Below, piece after piece: positions 16,120-24,741 of a DNA stretch of 64,000 nt. The notes beneath the pieces are model-generated. The model saw only the letters and a program-made list of their open reading frames with translations. It was not told the DNA's origin and made no database searches. The translations under genes and the position numbers were made by a program. This DNA is from Paenibacillus rhizosphaerae. Lineage in GTDB: Bacteria > Bacillota > Bacilli > Paenibacillales > Paenibacillaceae. Numbering within the stretch: the first letter of the stretch is position 1; every line of letters begins with the position of its first letter. The stretch lies in contig NZ_JACHXJ010000005.1 of NCBI RefSeq assembly GCF_014192015.1, positions 248,001 to 312,000 of the forward strand. Reading direction: 5' to 3'.

Positions 16120-17121
16120 ATGAACAAAGTCGGACTGGTCATGAGAAAGATCCAATTTACCGAGAGGCAGGGGCCGCGCGTCTTTGCGGACCGCCTGCAG
16201 GCCATCGGCCGCGAGCTGGGGGTGGATATCGTCTTTATATCTCCGGAGCGCCATGTGAGCGGGTATGACTGGGTGCCGGGATATGAGCATGAGAAGGGCG
16301 ACCTGGTGAACTATGACATTGTGCTGGACCAGATTTATGCCAACGGCATCGATCACGTGATCTATACCGTATCCGGATTTACTTATCTGAAAATGTTTCT
16401 GAAAAACAGCGTGCTCTTTCCGCACAGCTTTCCCGACCCGGCCCTGACGGGGTATGACATGATGAAGCCCTTTTATCAAATGGTGGACAAGGCGATCGTG
16501 CAGACCGAATTTTTGAAAGGCGAGCTTGCCCGCAATTTTGGGGTTACTGACGTGGATGTGATCCCGATCGGCTTCAGTGAGGATTTGGCGGAGCGGCACT
16601 TTGACCCGTCGCAGATTGTGCACAACCGCATTCTATGGATCGGACGGGACGAGGAGAACCGCCGGCCGGATCTCGTGCTGGAGTACGCCCGTCAAAATCC
16701 GGACAAGGAGGTGTATATGGTCTTCGGGGGCGAACGATACCGGGAGAGCATGAAGAAGTACGACATTCCGCTCAATGTCCGGCTGCAGTTTGCGCTGAGC
16801 CAGGACGATATTTTTAAACTGATGAACACGGCGAAGGTGTACTGGAACTGTTCGAAATTCGATACGTTCGCCATGCCGCTGACCGAGGCGCTCGCCATGG
16901 GTAAAATCGTCGTAAAGCCCGAGCACCCTTGTTACGGTCATATCAGCGCAAGGCACTCCTTTTCAGGAAACGAAAAAAATTGGTTTGAGCTGGTCAACAT
17001 GGCGGCGGCATCGCCGTCTTCTTATTCCTGGGACAACCGGAGCTATGCGTTTGAGAGCTTTTCCAGCCGGATTATGAAGGAAGGGTACCGCGAGTTTTTC
17101 GACAAGTGGCTTAGGGAATAA
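16120..17121 (+). CDS. Glycosyltransferase family 4-like protein
   Basis: A 333-aa protein with a GT-B-type layout. The C-terminal half has RILWIGRDEENRRPDLVLEY (donor-domain start) and the acidic region FDTFAMPLTEALAMGKIVV, a variant of the E-x7-E motif with the first Glu replaced. No membrane segment or signal peptide. The acceptor and sugar are unknown. ATG 16120 is preferred (AAAGGA upstream); an in-frame TTG at 16069 adds 17 unconvincing residues. It follows the PucR gene by 60 bp on the same strand but the functions look unrelated. Confidence 0.7.
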   Translation: MNKVGLVMRKIQFTERQGPRVFADRLQAIGRELGVDIVFISPERHVSGYDWVPGYEHEKGDLVNYDIVLDQIYANGIDHVIYTVSGFTYLKMFLKNSVLFPHSFPDPALTGYDMMKPFYQMVDKAIVQTEFLKGELARNFGVTDVDVIPIGFSEDLAERHFDPSQIVHNRILWIGRDEENRRPDLVLEYARQNPDKEVYMVFGGERYRESMKKYDIPLNVRLQFALSQDDIFKLMNTAKVYWNCSKFDTFAMPLTEALAMGKIVVKPEHPCYGHISARHSFSGNEKNWFELVNMAAASPSSYSWDNRSYAFESFSSRIMKEGYREFFDKWLRE

Positions 17122-17182
17122 ATTGATTTTGCCGGATATTGGTCGTGACAGATGACCGAAAAAGGAGTAATCTTCACTAGTG

Positions 17183-17204
17183 TATATGTCTTAAATTACA
17201 TATA
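17183..17204. promoter_or_regulatory. Palindrome upstream of the ABC exporter operon
   Basis: TATATGT (17183-17189) and ACATATA (17198-17204) form a perfect 7-bp inverted repeat with an 8-nt AT-rich spacer, about 55 bp before the exporter start codon. It is a plausible operator in the only gap of this stretch. No regulator gene is adjacent. Confidence 0.35.
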
Positions 17205-17258
17205 GGTGAACATGAACATGTAGCTCTACCTAAAATAAGCGTAAAAGGTGATGCAGCC

Positions 17259-19004
17259 ATGTCCTTTTTCAACAAGTATGTCAAGAAATACTGGAAACTG
17301 TTTTGCGTAGCCGTATTGTTTCTGGCGGTAGAGTCGCTGTGCGATCTGCTGCAGCCGACGATGATGTCCAAGGTCATCGATGTCGGGGTGGCCCAGAGCC
17401 GGATGGATCAAGTCCTTCATTACGGAGGGCTCATGCTCCTGATCACTGCCGTCGGCGCGGTGTCGGCCTCCACCCGAAACATCATTTCAAGCCATGTGTC
17501 ACAGCGGTTCGGGGCGGAAATGCGGTCGGATTTGTTCCGGAAAATCCAGTCCCTGTCGTTCGAGGACATGGATAAGTTCGACCGGGCCTCGCTCATCACG
17601 CGGCTGACGAATGACGTCACCCAGGTGCAGAACTTCGTGAACGGAATGATGCGGTTCTTCGTGAAGGCGCCGCTGCTGTGCGTGGGTAGCCTCATTATGG
17701 CCATCCGTTTGGATGTGCATTTGTCGCTCGTGCTGGCGGTGGTGGTGCCGGTTGTGGCCGTCCTGATCGTGCTGAACATGAAGATCGGTTTTCCATTCTT
17801 TATCCGGGTGCAGCGGGCGCTGGATAAAGTGAACGGCGTCATGCGCGAGTACTTGTCGGGCGTAAGGGTGGTCAAGGCGTTCAACCGCTTTGATTACGAA
17901 GTAGGAAAATTTGAAAGCGCCAACACAGAGCTGTCCAGCCGCTCGGTCCTGTCGATGAGGGTCATGTCCGTTTTCGGACCGGGTATTTCGCTCTTCCTCA
18001 ATTTCGGCATCATCGCCGTCCTTTGGATTGGCGGAATTCGGGTCGACAACGGGCAGATGCAGGTCGGCAGCATCATTGCGTTCATCAACTACATGACGCA
18101 AATGCTGTTCTCGTTGATGATGATCAGCAACGTCTTCAACATGTTCGTCCGGGCCAAAGCGTCCGCCGGCCGGATTGGCGAGGTGTTTGCCGAAGGAAGC
18201 GGGCTGGATCATGGAGGCCAGTCGGCGGCGAAACGCGTTACCCAGCACGGACGTATCGACTTTGAGCAAGTGAGCTTCTCCTATGCGGGCACTCAAGGCG
18301 ACCCGGTCATTCGCGACTTTACACTGACCTGCCTTCCCGGAGAGACGGTGGGCATTATTGGCTCGACCGGTTCGGGTAAAAGCACGCTGGTCAGCCTGAT
18401 TCCGCGCTTTTACGACGCCAGCGAGGGGTGTGTCAAAGTGGCCGGCACCGATGTGCGGGACATGGACCCGCATGCGCTGCGCGAGATGATCGCCGTCGTT
18501 CCGCAGAAGATCATGCTCTTCACCGGCACGGTAGAAGACAATTTGAAATGGGGCAAGGAAGACGCGAGCCAAGATGAAATGGAGGAGGCGTGCCGGATTG
18601 CCGAAGCGCATGACTTCATCATGGCTTCGCCTGAAGGCTACGCCAGCCGGATCGGCCAAGGCGGCGTCAACTTCTCGGGCGGACAAAAGCAGCGCTTGTC
18701 CATTGCCAGGGCGCTGGTGAAGAAGCCGGAGATTTTGATTCTCGACGACTGCACGAGCGCGGTGGACGTTGCGACCGAGGCGAGAATCAAGGAAGCGCTG
18801 CGGACGTATGCCAGCGAGCTGACCTGCATCCTGATCGCCCAGCGGATCACGTCGGTCATGGATGCCGACCGGATCGTGGTGATGGACCGCGGGGAGATGG
18901 TCGGCACGGGCACGCATGAAGAGCTGATGGAGACGTGCCGGGTCTACCAGGAGATTTACCAGTCCCAGATGGGAAAGGAGATGCATCAGCATGCCGCAGA
19001 ATGA
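17259..19004 (+). CDS. Heterodimeric ABC exporter, half with degenerate Walker B
   Basis: A 581-aa membrane half-transporter: six-helix domain (about 1-310) then ATPase domain. The Walker A GSTGSGKST lies at about 368, the signature is canonical FSGGQKQR, and Walker B reads LILDDCTSA, with Asp (about 497) in place of the catalytic Glu. It overlaps the next exporter half by 14 bp, so the two are co-translated. The combination is typical of heterodimeric type IV exporters such as BmrCD or TM287/288, where one ATP site is degenerate. Related B. subtilis pairs are YfiBC and YheIH. Substrate unknown; multidrug or peptide export is likely. AAAGGTG precedes the ATG. Confidence 0.93.
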   Translation: MSFFNKYVKKYWKLFCVAVLFLAVESLCDLLQPTMMSKVIDVGVAQSRMDQVLHYGGLMLLITAVGAVSASTRNIISSHVSQRFGAEMRSDLFRKIQSLSFEDMDKFDRASLITRLTNDVTQVQNFVNGMMRFFVKAPLLCVGSLIMAIRLDVHLSLVLAVVVPVVAVLIVLNMKIGFPFFIRVQRALDKVNGVMREYLSGVRVVKAFNRFDYEVGKFESANTELSSRSVLSMRVMSVFGPGISLFLNFGIIAVLWIGGIRVDNGQMQVGSIIAFINYMTQMLFSLMMISNVFNMFVRAKASAGRIGEVFAEGSGLDHGGQSAAKRVTQHGRIDFEQVSFSYAGTQGDPVIRDFTLTCLPGETVGIIGSTGSGKSTLVSLIPRFYDASEGCVKVAGTDVRDMDPHALREMIAVVPQKIMLFTGTVEDNLKWGKEDASQDEMEEACRIAEAHDFIMASPEGYASRIGQGGVNFSGGQKQRLSIARALVKKPEILILDDCTSAVDVATEARIKEALRTYASELTCILIAQRITSVMDADRIVVMDRGEMVGTGTHEELMETCRVYQEIYQSQMGKEMHQHAAE

Positions 19005-20880
19005 AGCCGCACAGGCACAGCAGGCGCCGCCTCCGGGAGCTCCGGGTCCTGCGGGGCGTCCCGGCGGGATGATGAGGGGACCCGGGAGCGGGGGCATGGG
19101 CCGGGGCAAGCCGGTCAAGCCCAAAAACTTCCGGAGAACGATGGGGCGCCTGTGGCGCTATTTTGGACGCGAGCGCAAGCTGCTCAGCCTGATCATGGTG
19201 TTCATCATCATTGATGCCGGCGTGACCCTGATCGGGCCGTTCCTGATCGGCAAATCGATCGACGCCATGTCCGCGAACCATGGACGCGTTGCTTTCGATC
19301 TGCTTCAGTCGTTTATTATCGTGCTGGCAACTGCTTATATCACGGACGTCGTGCTCGTCTTCCTGCAGGGCTGGCTGATGGCCGGCGTATCGCAGCGAAT
19401 CGTTGCGGGGCTGCGCCGTTCGTTGTTTCAGAAGCTGCAGAAGCTTCCGGTCTCGTATTTCGACGCCCGGTCGCACGGGGAAGTGATGAGCCGGCTGACC
19501 AACGATATCGACAATGTGAGCCAGACCGTTTCCCAATCCACCACGCAGCTGATGGCCGGCGGCATTGCCATTATCGGATCGCTGGTGATGATGATCGTGC
19601 TCAGCCCGATCCTGACCCTGGCGAGCCTTATTACCGTGCCGATTCTGTATTTGCTGACGCGTACGGTTACCCGCAAAACGTCGGTGCTGTTCAAGGAGCA
19701 GCAGGTTCAGCTCGGCATGCTGAACGGACATATCGAAGAGACGATTTCCGGCATAGAAGTCGTCAAGGCGTTCAATCATGAGCATCAGGCGATTAACGAG
19801 TTTGAGACGGTCAACGGCCGCTTGTTTGAAGTCGGGCTCAAAGCGCAGATCCGTTCCGGCTTCATGATGCCGCTGATGAACGTCATCAACAATATCGGCT
19901 TCGCTGCAGTCGCGCTTGTCGGCGGGATTCTCGCTGTCAAGAGCCTCATTACCGTCGGCGTGATCGCGAGCTTCCTGAGCTACTCCCGCCAGTTTGTTCG
20001 CCCGCTGAACGACCTGGCCAACATCTATAATCTGCTCCAGTCCGGCGTGGCCGGTGCGGAGCGGGTGTTCGAGGTGCTGGACGAGAGGGAGGAGCCGGAC
20101 GATTTGCCGGATGCGGTACGACTTGACCGCACCAAAGGCCACGTCGTATTCGAGAACGTAAGCTTCGGATACCGGCCAGAGGTGCCGATCCTGAAGAAGG
20201 TCAGCTTCGAATCGAAGCCGGGGACCAGTACGGCTTTGGTGGGGCCGACAGGGGCGGGTAAGACGACGATCGTTAATCTGCTGACGCGGTTCTATGACGT
20301 GACCGGAGGCTCCATTCAGATCGACGGCGTCGATATCCGCCATTACACCCGCGACAGCCTGCGCCGCACGTTCGGGATCGTGCTGCAGGATACGTACCTG
20401 TTCTCCGGCACGATTAAGGAGAACATCAAGTATGGCAAGCCAGATGCCACGGATGAGGAGATCCGCGAAGCCGCCGTGATGGCCAACGCCGACGTGTTCA
20501 TCCGCCGCCTGCCGGACGGCTATGAAACGGAGCTGTCGGAGAATGGCGGGAACCTCAGCCAGGGTCAGCGTCAGCTGCTCGCCATCACCCGCGTCATCCT
20601 GGCGAAGCCCTCGATCCTCATCCTCGACGAGGCGACGAGCAGCATTGACACCCGGACCGAGCTGCATATCCAGGATGCGCTGCTCCAAATCATGAAGGAT
20701 CGCACGACCTTCATTATCGCGCATCGGCTCAACACGATCCGGGAAGCCGACAACATCATGGTCATCGATCATGGCGAGATTGTGGAGCAGGGCAGCCATG
20801 ATGAATTGATCGGACGCCAAGGCTTCTACGCCCGGATGTTCGAGAGCCAGTTCAAAAACCTGGAAAGCGCAGGAGAGTAG
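18991..20880 (+). CDS. Heterodimeric ABC exporter, half with catalytic Glu
   Basis: A 629-aa partner of the preceding gene. It begins with a 45-residue Gln/Ala/Pro/Gly-rich cytoplasmic tail (APPPGAPGPAGRPGG) before the first helix. The ATPase domain has Walker A GPTGAGKTT at about 419, a non-canonical signature LSQGQRQ at about 520, and Walker B ILDEATSS with the catalytic Glu at about 546. Its LSQGQ signature would face the degenerate Walker B of the partner, so both defects fall in one composite ATP site, as in known asymmetric exporters. The start ATG overlaps the partner's 3' end and has GGAAAGGAG upstream. Confidence 0.93.
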   Translation: MPQNEAAQAQQAPPPGAPGPAGRPGGMMRGPGSGGMGRGKPVKPKNFRRTMGRLWRYFGRERKLLSLIMVFIIIDAGVTLIGPFLIGKSIDAMSANHGRVAFDLLQSFIIVLATAYITDVVLVFLQGWLMAGVSQRIVAGLRRSLFQKLQKLPVSYFDARSHGEVMSRLTNDIDNVSQTVSQSTTQLMAGGIAIIGSLVMMIVLSPILTLASLITVPILYLLTRTVTRKTSVLFKEQQVQLGMLNGHIEETISGIEVVKAFNHEHQAINEFETVNGRLFEVGLKAQIRSGFMMPLMNVINNIGFAAVALVGGILAVKSLITVGVIASFLSYSRQFVRPLNDLANIYNLLQSGVAGAERVFEVLDEREEPDDLPDAVRLDRTKGHVVFENVSFGYRPEVPILKKVSFESKPGTSTALVGPTGAGKTTIVNLLTRFYDVTGGSIQIDGVDIRHYTRDSLRRTFGIVLQDTYLFSGTIKENIKYGKPDATDEEIREAAVMANADVFIRRLPDGYETELSENGGNLSQGQRQLLAITRVILAKPSILILDEATSSIDTRTELHIQDALLQIMKDRTTFIIAHRLNTIREADNIMVIDHGEIVEQGSHDELIGRQGFYARMFESQFKNLESAGE

Positions 20881-20899
20881 CTGGTCGACTTGCGCCCTC

Positions 20900-21100
20900 G
20901 GAGCTTGTTCACGATTATATTGAGTTTATCTTACTTATAAGAACGACTTCAGATGATTTTTCATAGAAATAGGTTTACTTGTAAGAGCAACTTTAGATAT
21001 TACCTTTCAATGGTGTTGGTTCACTTATAACGAACAAAACTTAGATTTGTATCGTTCCAGGATTTTGTTCACTGATGACGAACAGATCGCGATTTTGTCT
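20900..21100. repeat. Degenerate ~45-bp direct repeats
   Basis: Four loosely similar units start with TTACTTATAAGAACGACTTC, TTACTTGTAAGAGCAACTTT, TTCACTTATAACGAAC and TTCACTGATGACGAACAGAT, each about 33-48 bp long and AT-rich. The last unit runs into repeat copy R2. A fifth related segment (CTACTGATAAAGATACAAAT) precedes copy R3. No ORF is supported here. Confidence 0.45.
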
Positions 21101-21280
21101 TTCAAAAGGTGGACAAACGCACCCTATCTTTGCTCTCAGTCCTCTTCCCATATATCGGTTAGAATGTAGATGTTAATACAAGATGTAGAGATCTCTGCTT
21201 TTAAGCCGCCTATAGAAGAATATAGTGTCGTGTCCATCTTTTGTAAAACAAAACAAAAGTATGTCCATTGGATAAGGACA
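21091..21280. repeat. Dispersed ~190-bp repeat, copy R2
   Basis: Begins GATTTTGTCTTTCAAAAGG and ends TGTCCATTGGATAAGGACA. The end is identical to copy R1 over TATGTCCATTGGATAAGGACAG, and the start matches copy R3 over GATTTTGTCTTT plus AAAAGGTGGACA. Same orientation as R1 and R3. Confidence 0.75.
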
Positions 21281-21307
21281 GAGAAAGAGAAAAACAGATT
21301 GATTTGA

Positions 21308-21490
21308 GATTTGCGGAGTGCCGGGGAGCAGTTGATTGGTGTAAGATCTGGAGAGTGTCATAGAAAGGCTGTTTGGTTTGAGATCGGGAGAGTGTCACAG
21401 AAGGGCCGTTTGGTTTGAGATCTGGCGTATGTCGGTGAACAGTGGCGGGTTTGAAACCAGGAGAAAAACGGAAAAGGCTGAACGGTTTGC
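21308..21490. repeat. 37-bp imperfect tandem repeat array
   Basis: Five consecutive units of 36-37 bp, each ending in a variant of GGTTTG and (mostly) beginning AGATCTGG. Units two and three (AGATCTGGAGAGTGTCATAG and AGATCGGGAGAGTGTCACAG starts) are nearly identical over 37 bp; the outer ones are more diverged. The units abut without unique spacers, so this is not a CRISPR. It is flanked by repeat copies R2 and R3. Confidence 0.65.
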
Positions 21491-21549
21491 ACCCTCATGC
21501 TGGTTCCCGATTAGAGTGGGGCTTGTCTACTGATAAAGATACAAATTTG

Positions 21550-21737
21550 GATTTTGTCTTTTAAAAGGTGGACACTAGTACCCTATCTTTGGTCCAAGTT
21601 TCACTTCCATATATAGGTGGTTGGTGAATATCAACACTAAATATAGGGGCATCCTCTTCAATTTGCAGGCTGGTGAATATAAGTTCCGTGTCTTCCTTTG
21701 TAGGACAAAATAGAGATGTGTCCATGGGGTGAGGACG
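21550..21737. repeat. Dispersed ~190-bp repeat, copy R3
   Basis: Begins GATTTTGTCTTTTAAAAGG and ends TGTCCATGGGGTGAGGACG. Shares TTGTAGGACAAAA with R1 and ACCCTATCTTTG with R2. The terminal GTCC/GGAC pairing is kept although the loop differs from R1 and R2. Confidence 0.75.
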
Positions 21738-21796
21738 AATTTTATATTCCTGGCGGTTATGAAAATACTAGCTACGCGCCCGGAGATAACCCTCGT

Positions 21797-21836
21797 AAAA
21801 AAGCAGCCATTCCCCAAAGGGAAGGCTGCTTTTTAT
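21797..21836 (-). terminator. Terminator of the Tat/dehydrogenase operon
   Basis: AAGCAGCC/GGCTGCTT stem extended by TTCCC/GGGAA, flanked by A- and T-runs on both sides, 29 bp after the tatA stop codon. Confidence 0.85.
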
Positions 21837-21864
21837 TTGTTTAATGGGCGCTGCTTTGGGCAAA

Positions 21865-22065
21865 TCAGCGCTTCTCGGCGAGCTGCTTCACCGAAGAGTC
21901 GGAGGAATTCTCTTCTTCCTCAACGATTCCGCGCGTGGAGCTCCGGAACTCACGGAGCGTGTCCCCGAACGCTCTTCCGAGCTGCGGGAGCTTCGATGGC
22001 CCGAACAGGACGAGGGCGATGGCCAGAATAATGACCAGGCCGGATACACCAATGTTGTTCAGCAT
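21865..22065 (-). CDS. tatA: Twin-arginine translocase subunit TatA
   Basis: A 66-aa TatA/TatE-family protein that forms the translocation channel of the Tat system. It has one N-terminal membrane helix (GVSGLVIILAIALVLFG), the FGPSKLPQLGRAFGDTLREF hinge and amphipathic helix typical of TatA, and a charged tail. Last gene of an operon with tatC and a Tat-dependent dehydrogenase. The 148-bp gap to tatC is the largest in the operon; AGAGGTG precedes the ATG. In Firmicutes, TatA-TatC alone makes a working minimal translocase. Confidence 0.95.
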   Translation of the reverse strand: MLNNIGVSGLVIILAIALVLFGPSKLPQLGRAFGDTLREFRSSTRGIVEEEENSSDSSVKQLAEKR

Positions 22066-22213
22066 AGCATGTACACCTCTTTTCTGGATTAGCGTCCTAG
22101 CCCAGATGACTGGACACTGGACGGATGACGGCTGTCGTCTGGTCAGGAATGTAACATCCGAGTTACCAGACTTTGGGGCTGCTGCAGTTGCTTATGGGCA
22201 GGACTGAAACGGC

Positions 22214-22942
22214 CTAGCTGCCGGAAGGGCTGGACTGCATTTTCCGCCACTGGCGGCCGGATACGTATACGCTGATCTCAAACAGCAGGATGAGCGGAAT
22301 GGTGACGGACAGGTGCGAGACGAAGTCCGGCGGCGAAATGCAGGAGCCGAGGATCGCCAGTCCCAGATACGCGTATTTGCGCGTCTTTTTCAGCGAATCG
22401 GGCGTCAGGAGCCCGATTCGGGTCAGGAACAGGATGACCACAGGAAGCTCGAAGGCGATGGCCATCGGGATGACCAGATCGAACAGGAACCCGAAGTACC
22501 GGTCAATCCCATACGTTTCGATCGCCCCGATCGTTTGGTTCATGCGCTTCATGAACTTCAGCATCATTGGAAACACGACGTAGTAGCTGAACGACAGCCC
22601 GGCCAGAAAAAGCATGAATGCGACCGGAATGAAGGGAAACGCGCTCTTAGCTTCATGCTCTGTGAGCCCCGGCTTCACAAACGCCCACAGCTGGTACAGC
22701 AGGACGGGGACCGTGAACATGAGTGCGAAGATGAGCGCGCATTTCATGTAGATCAGAATGCCGTCCGTAAAGGAGAACACGTTCCAGGCGATCGGCTCCG
22801 CCAAGGGCTGCGACTTGAGATAGAGCAGGATGCCGGGTGCGGCATATAATCCGGCGGCAAACGTCACCATGAAGCAGATGCCGACGATGATCAGCCGCTT
22901 CCGCGCCTCGGCGACATGAACAATCCAGTTGTCTTGATCCAT
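22214..22942 (-). CDS. tatC: Twin-arginine translocase subunit TatC
   Basis: A 242-aa multi-helix membrane protein (about six helices), the Tat signal-peptide receptor. Recognisable TatC landmarks are the N-terminal HVAEARKRLI, the FVKPGLTEHE loop after helix 2 (Glu-rich, signal binding), LTRIGLLTPDSLKKTRKYA, and SCISPPDFVSHLSVTIPLILLFE. It lies 44 bp after the GMC oxidoreductase gene and on the same strand, so it is co-expressed with its presumed substrate. Confidence 0.95.
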   Translation of the reverse strand: MDQDNWIVHVAEARKRLIIVGICFMVTFAAGLYAAPGILLYLKSQPLAEPIAWNVFSFTDGILIYMKCALIFALMFTVPVLLYQLWAFVKPGLTEHEAKSAFPFIPVAFMLFLAGLSFSYYVVFPMMLKFMKRMNQTIGAIETYGIDRYFGFLFDLVIPMAIAFELPVVILFLTRIGLLTPDSLKKTRKYAYLGLAILGSCISPPDFVSHLSVTIPLILLFEISVYVSGRQWRKMQSSPSGS

Positions 22943-22986
22943 TTGATTCCCTCCGCTTTTTCCTTGCCCAAAGGCGGTGTTTTCGC

Positions 22987-24708
22987 TTAAACGAGAGATC
23001 CGCCCGATTTCAAATATTTCGCAATGCCTTCCGCAGCCCGGTAAGCGAGGGCGCCAACAGTGCCTGTCGGGTTATAGCCGCTGTTATGCGGGAAGGCGGA
23101 TGCGCCGACGACAAACACATTTTCGGCATCCCACATTTGGAGATAGTTGTTGACGACCGAAGTCGAAGGGTCCGATCCCATTATCGCGCCGCCGGTGTTG
23201 TGCGTGGATTGATACGGCACGATATTGAACGGCCCCAGCTCCTTGGAGGAGCCGATGGACGAAGGCTTCATTTCCTTCATGATGGCCTCGGTTTTGCCTG
23301 CCATGAAGGTGATCATCTGCCGGTCCTGCTCCTCAAAGTCGAACGTGATCCGGATCATCGGTTTGCCGTAAGCGTCCTTGTAGGTCGGATCCAGATCGAG
23401 ATAGTGGTGCCTCCAAGGCATACTCGATCCTTGCGCCGCCACGGTCAAGTAGTTGTTCGCGTATTTCAGCGAGGTCGCTTTAAAGTCTTTGCCCCACGTT
23501 GGCGTCCCTTTCGGAACCGAATTGTTCGCGATCGGGCGGAGCCCAGTTTGCGAAATCCGGATGCCGGCACCGTGGATGAAATTCAGATCGCTGTGGTCAA
23601 AGTTGTCGCCGTTGAAGTCCGGGATTTCCATGCCAAGCGCGCCGGCTCCGGCAAACAGGTTGAACTGCTTGTCGTCATAAAATCCCGTCGCCGATCCGCC
23701 ATTCGTTTGGTAAGCGTAGTTTTTGCCCACCACGCCTGTTCCCGTATTCGGATCGTACGGCTTGCCAAGCTTGGACGTCAGCAGCAAGCGAACGTTGTTG
23801 AACACGTAGCTTGCCAGAATGACGACATCCGCCGGCTGCTCATATTCCTGACCGGTCAACGGATTGACGTATTTCACCCCGGTGGCCTTTTTCCCGTCAT
23901 GCAGAATATCCGTTACGTTGGCATACTCACGGAGCTCGAAATGCCCCGATTTCTGTGCGACCGGAAGGACGGTCACGACCGGATCGGCCTTAGCGCCGTA
24001 TTCGCAGCCGAAGCGCTCGCAATAGCCGCAGTACTGGCAAGGGGCCCGGGTAATGCCATCCGGGTTCGTATATTGCTCGGACAGGTTGGCCGACGGCATC
24101 ATATACGGATGGTAGCCAAGCTTTTTGGTCGCTTCCTCGAACATTTTGATCATCGGCGTCTTGATCATCGGCTTGGTCGGGAACGGTTTGGAGCGCTTGC
24201 CGACCATCGCCGCCTGTTCCTGATCCCCGGAAATGCCCGCGACCTCCTCGAACTTGTAGAAATAGGGCTCCAGCTCGTCGTATGTAATGCCCCAGTCCTG
24301 AATGGTCATGCCGTCCGGAATTTTTTTCTTTCCATAGCGCTCGATCGTTTTGCTCCGGATTTCGAAATCGTACGGCAGGAACCGGTATGTTTGTCCGTTC
24401 CAGTGGATGCCCGCGCCTCCGAGGCCCTCCCCGAGCAGGAAGGCCCCGTATTGGCGCATCGGCAGGGCCGTCATTTTCGACGTGTTCCGAAAGGTGATCG
24501 TTTCCTTGGATAAATCCTGCATCAGCTCATAGCGCTGGGCGTAACGGAGCTCGTCATGGACCATGTAATAATCCTCAGTGGAACGGGGTTTGCCGCGCTC
24601 CAGGCCGACGACCTTGATTCCCTGCTTGCTTAATTCGGCGGCGATAATGCCGCCGATCCATCCCATCCCGACGATCAATACGGGGACACTTGGCAATTTC
24701 GTAGCCAT
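22987..24708 (-). CDS. GMC-family FAD dehydrogenase, large subunit (gluconate 2-dehydrogenase-like)
   Basis: A 573-aa flavoprotein. The FAD-binding dinucleotide motif is IVGMGWIGG (residues 12-20) and a second FAD loop is LGGAGIHWNG (96-105). The C-terminal GMC region has TGGAIMG and HNSGYNPTGTVGALAYRAAEGI. A cysteine cluster C224-x2-C227-x2-C230-x4-C235 may hold an iron-sulfur centre, as reported for FAD-dependent glucose/gluconate dehydrogenase complexes. It has no signal peptide. The small-subunit gene just upstream encodes a Tat signal, so co-export of the folded complex is likely. Oxidises a sugar, sugar acid or alcohol; the exact substrate is not visible. Confidence 0.85.
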   Translation of the reverse strand: MATKLPSVPVLIVGMGWIGGIIAAELSKQGIKVVGLERGKPRSTEDYYMVHDELRYAQRYELMQDLSKETITFRNTSKMTALPMRQYGAFLLGEGLGGAGIHWNGQTYRFLPYDFEIRSKTIERYGKKKIPDGMTIQDWGITYDELEPYFYKFEEVAGISGDQEQAAMVGKRSKPFPTKPMIKTPMIKMFEEATKKLGYHPYMMPSANLSEQYTNPDGITRAPCQYCGYCERFGCEYGAKADPVVTVLPVAQKSGHFELREYANVTDILHDGKKATGVKYVNPLTGQEYEQPADVVILASYVFNNVRLLLTSKLGKPYDPNTGTGVVGKNYAYQTNGGSATGFYDDKQFNLFAGAGALGMEIPDFNGDNFDHSDLNFIHGAGIRISQTGLRPIANNSVPKGTPTWGKDFKATSLKYANNYLTVAAQGSSMPWRHHYLDLDPTYKDAYGKPMIRITFDFEEQDRQMITFMAGKTEAIMKEMKPSSIGSSKELGPFNIVPYQSTHNTGGAIMGSDPSTSVVNNYLQMWDAENVFVVGASAFPHNSGYNPTGTVGALAYRAAEGIAKYLKSGGSLV

Positions 24709-24741
24709 GGATAACTCTCCTTCTCTGTCAGCATGTAGAAA

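Noticed and set aside
18856-20820. Long minus-strand open frame (654 codons) opposite an ABC exporter gene
   Set aside because: It is the antisense shadow of a well-supported ABC ATPase gene. Its translation is His/Arg/Asp/Leu-rich with no family pattern. Similar shadows at 17499-19124, 23086-24513, 55738-56820 and 57163-58248 were dropped for the same reason.
21308-21490. CRISPR array
   Set aside because: Units of 36-37 bp abut without unique spacers and diverge steadily; no cas genes in the window.
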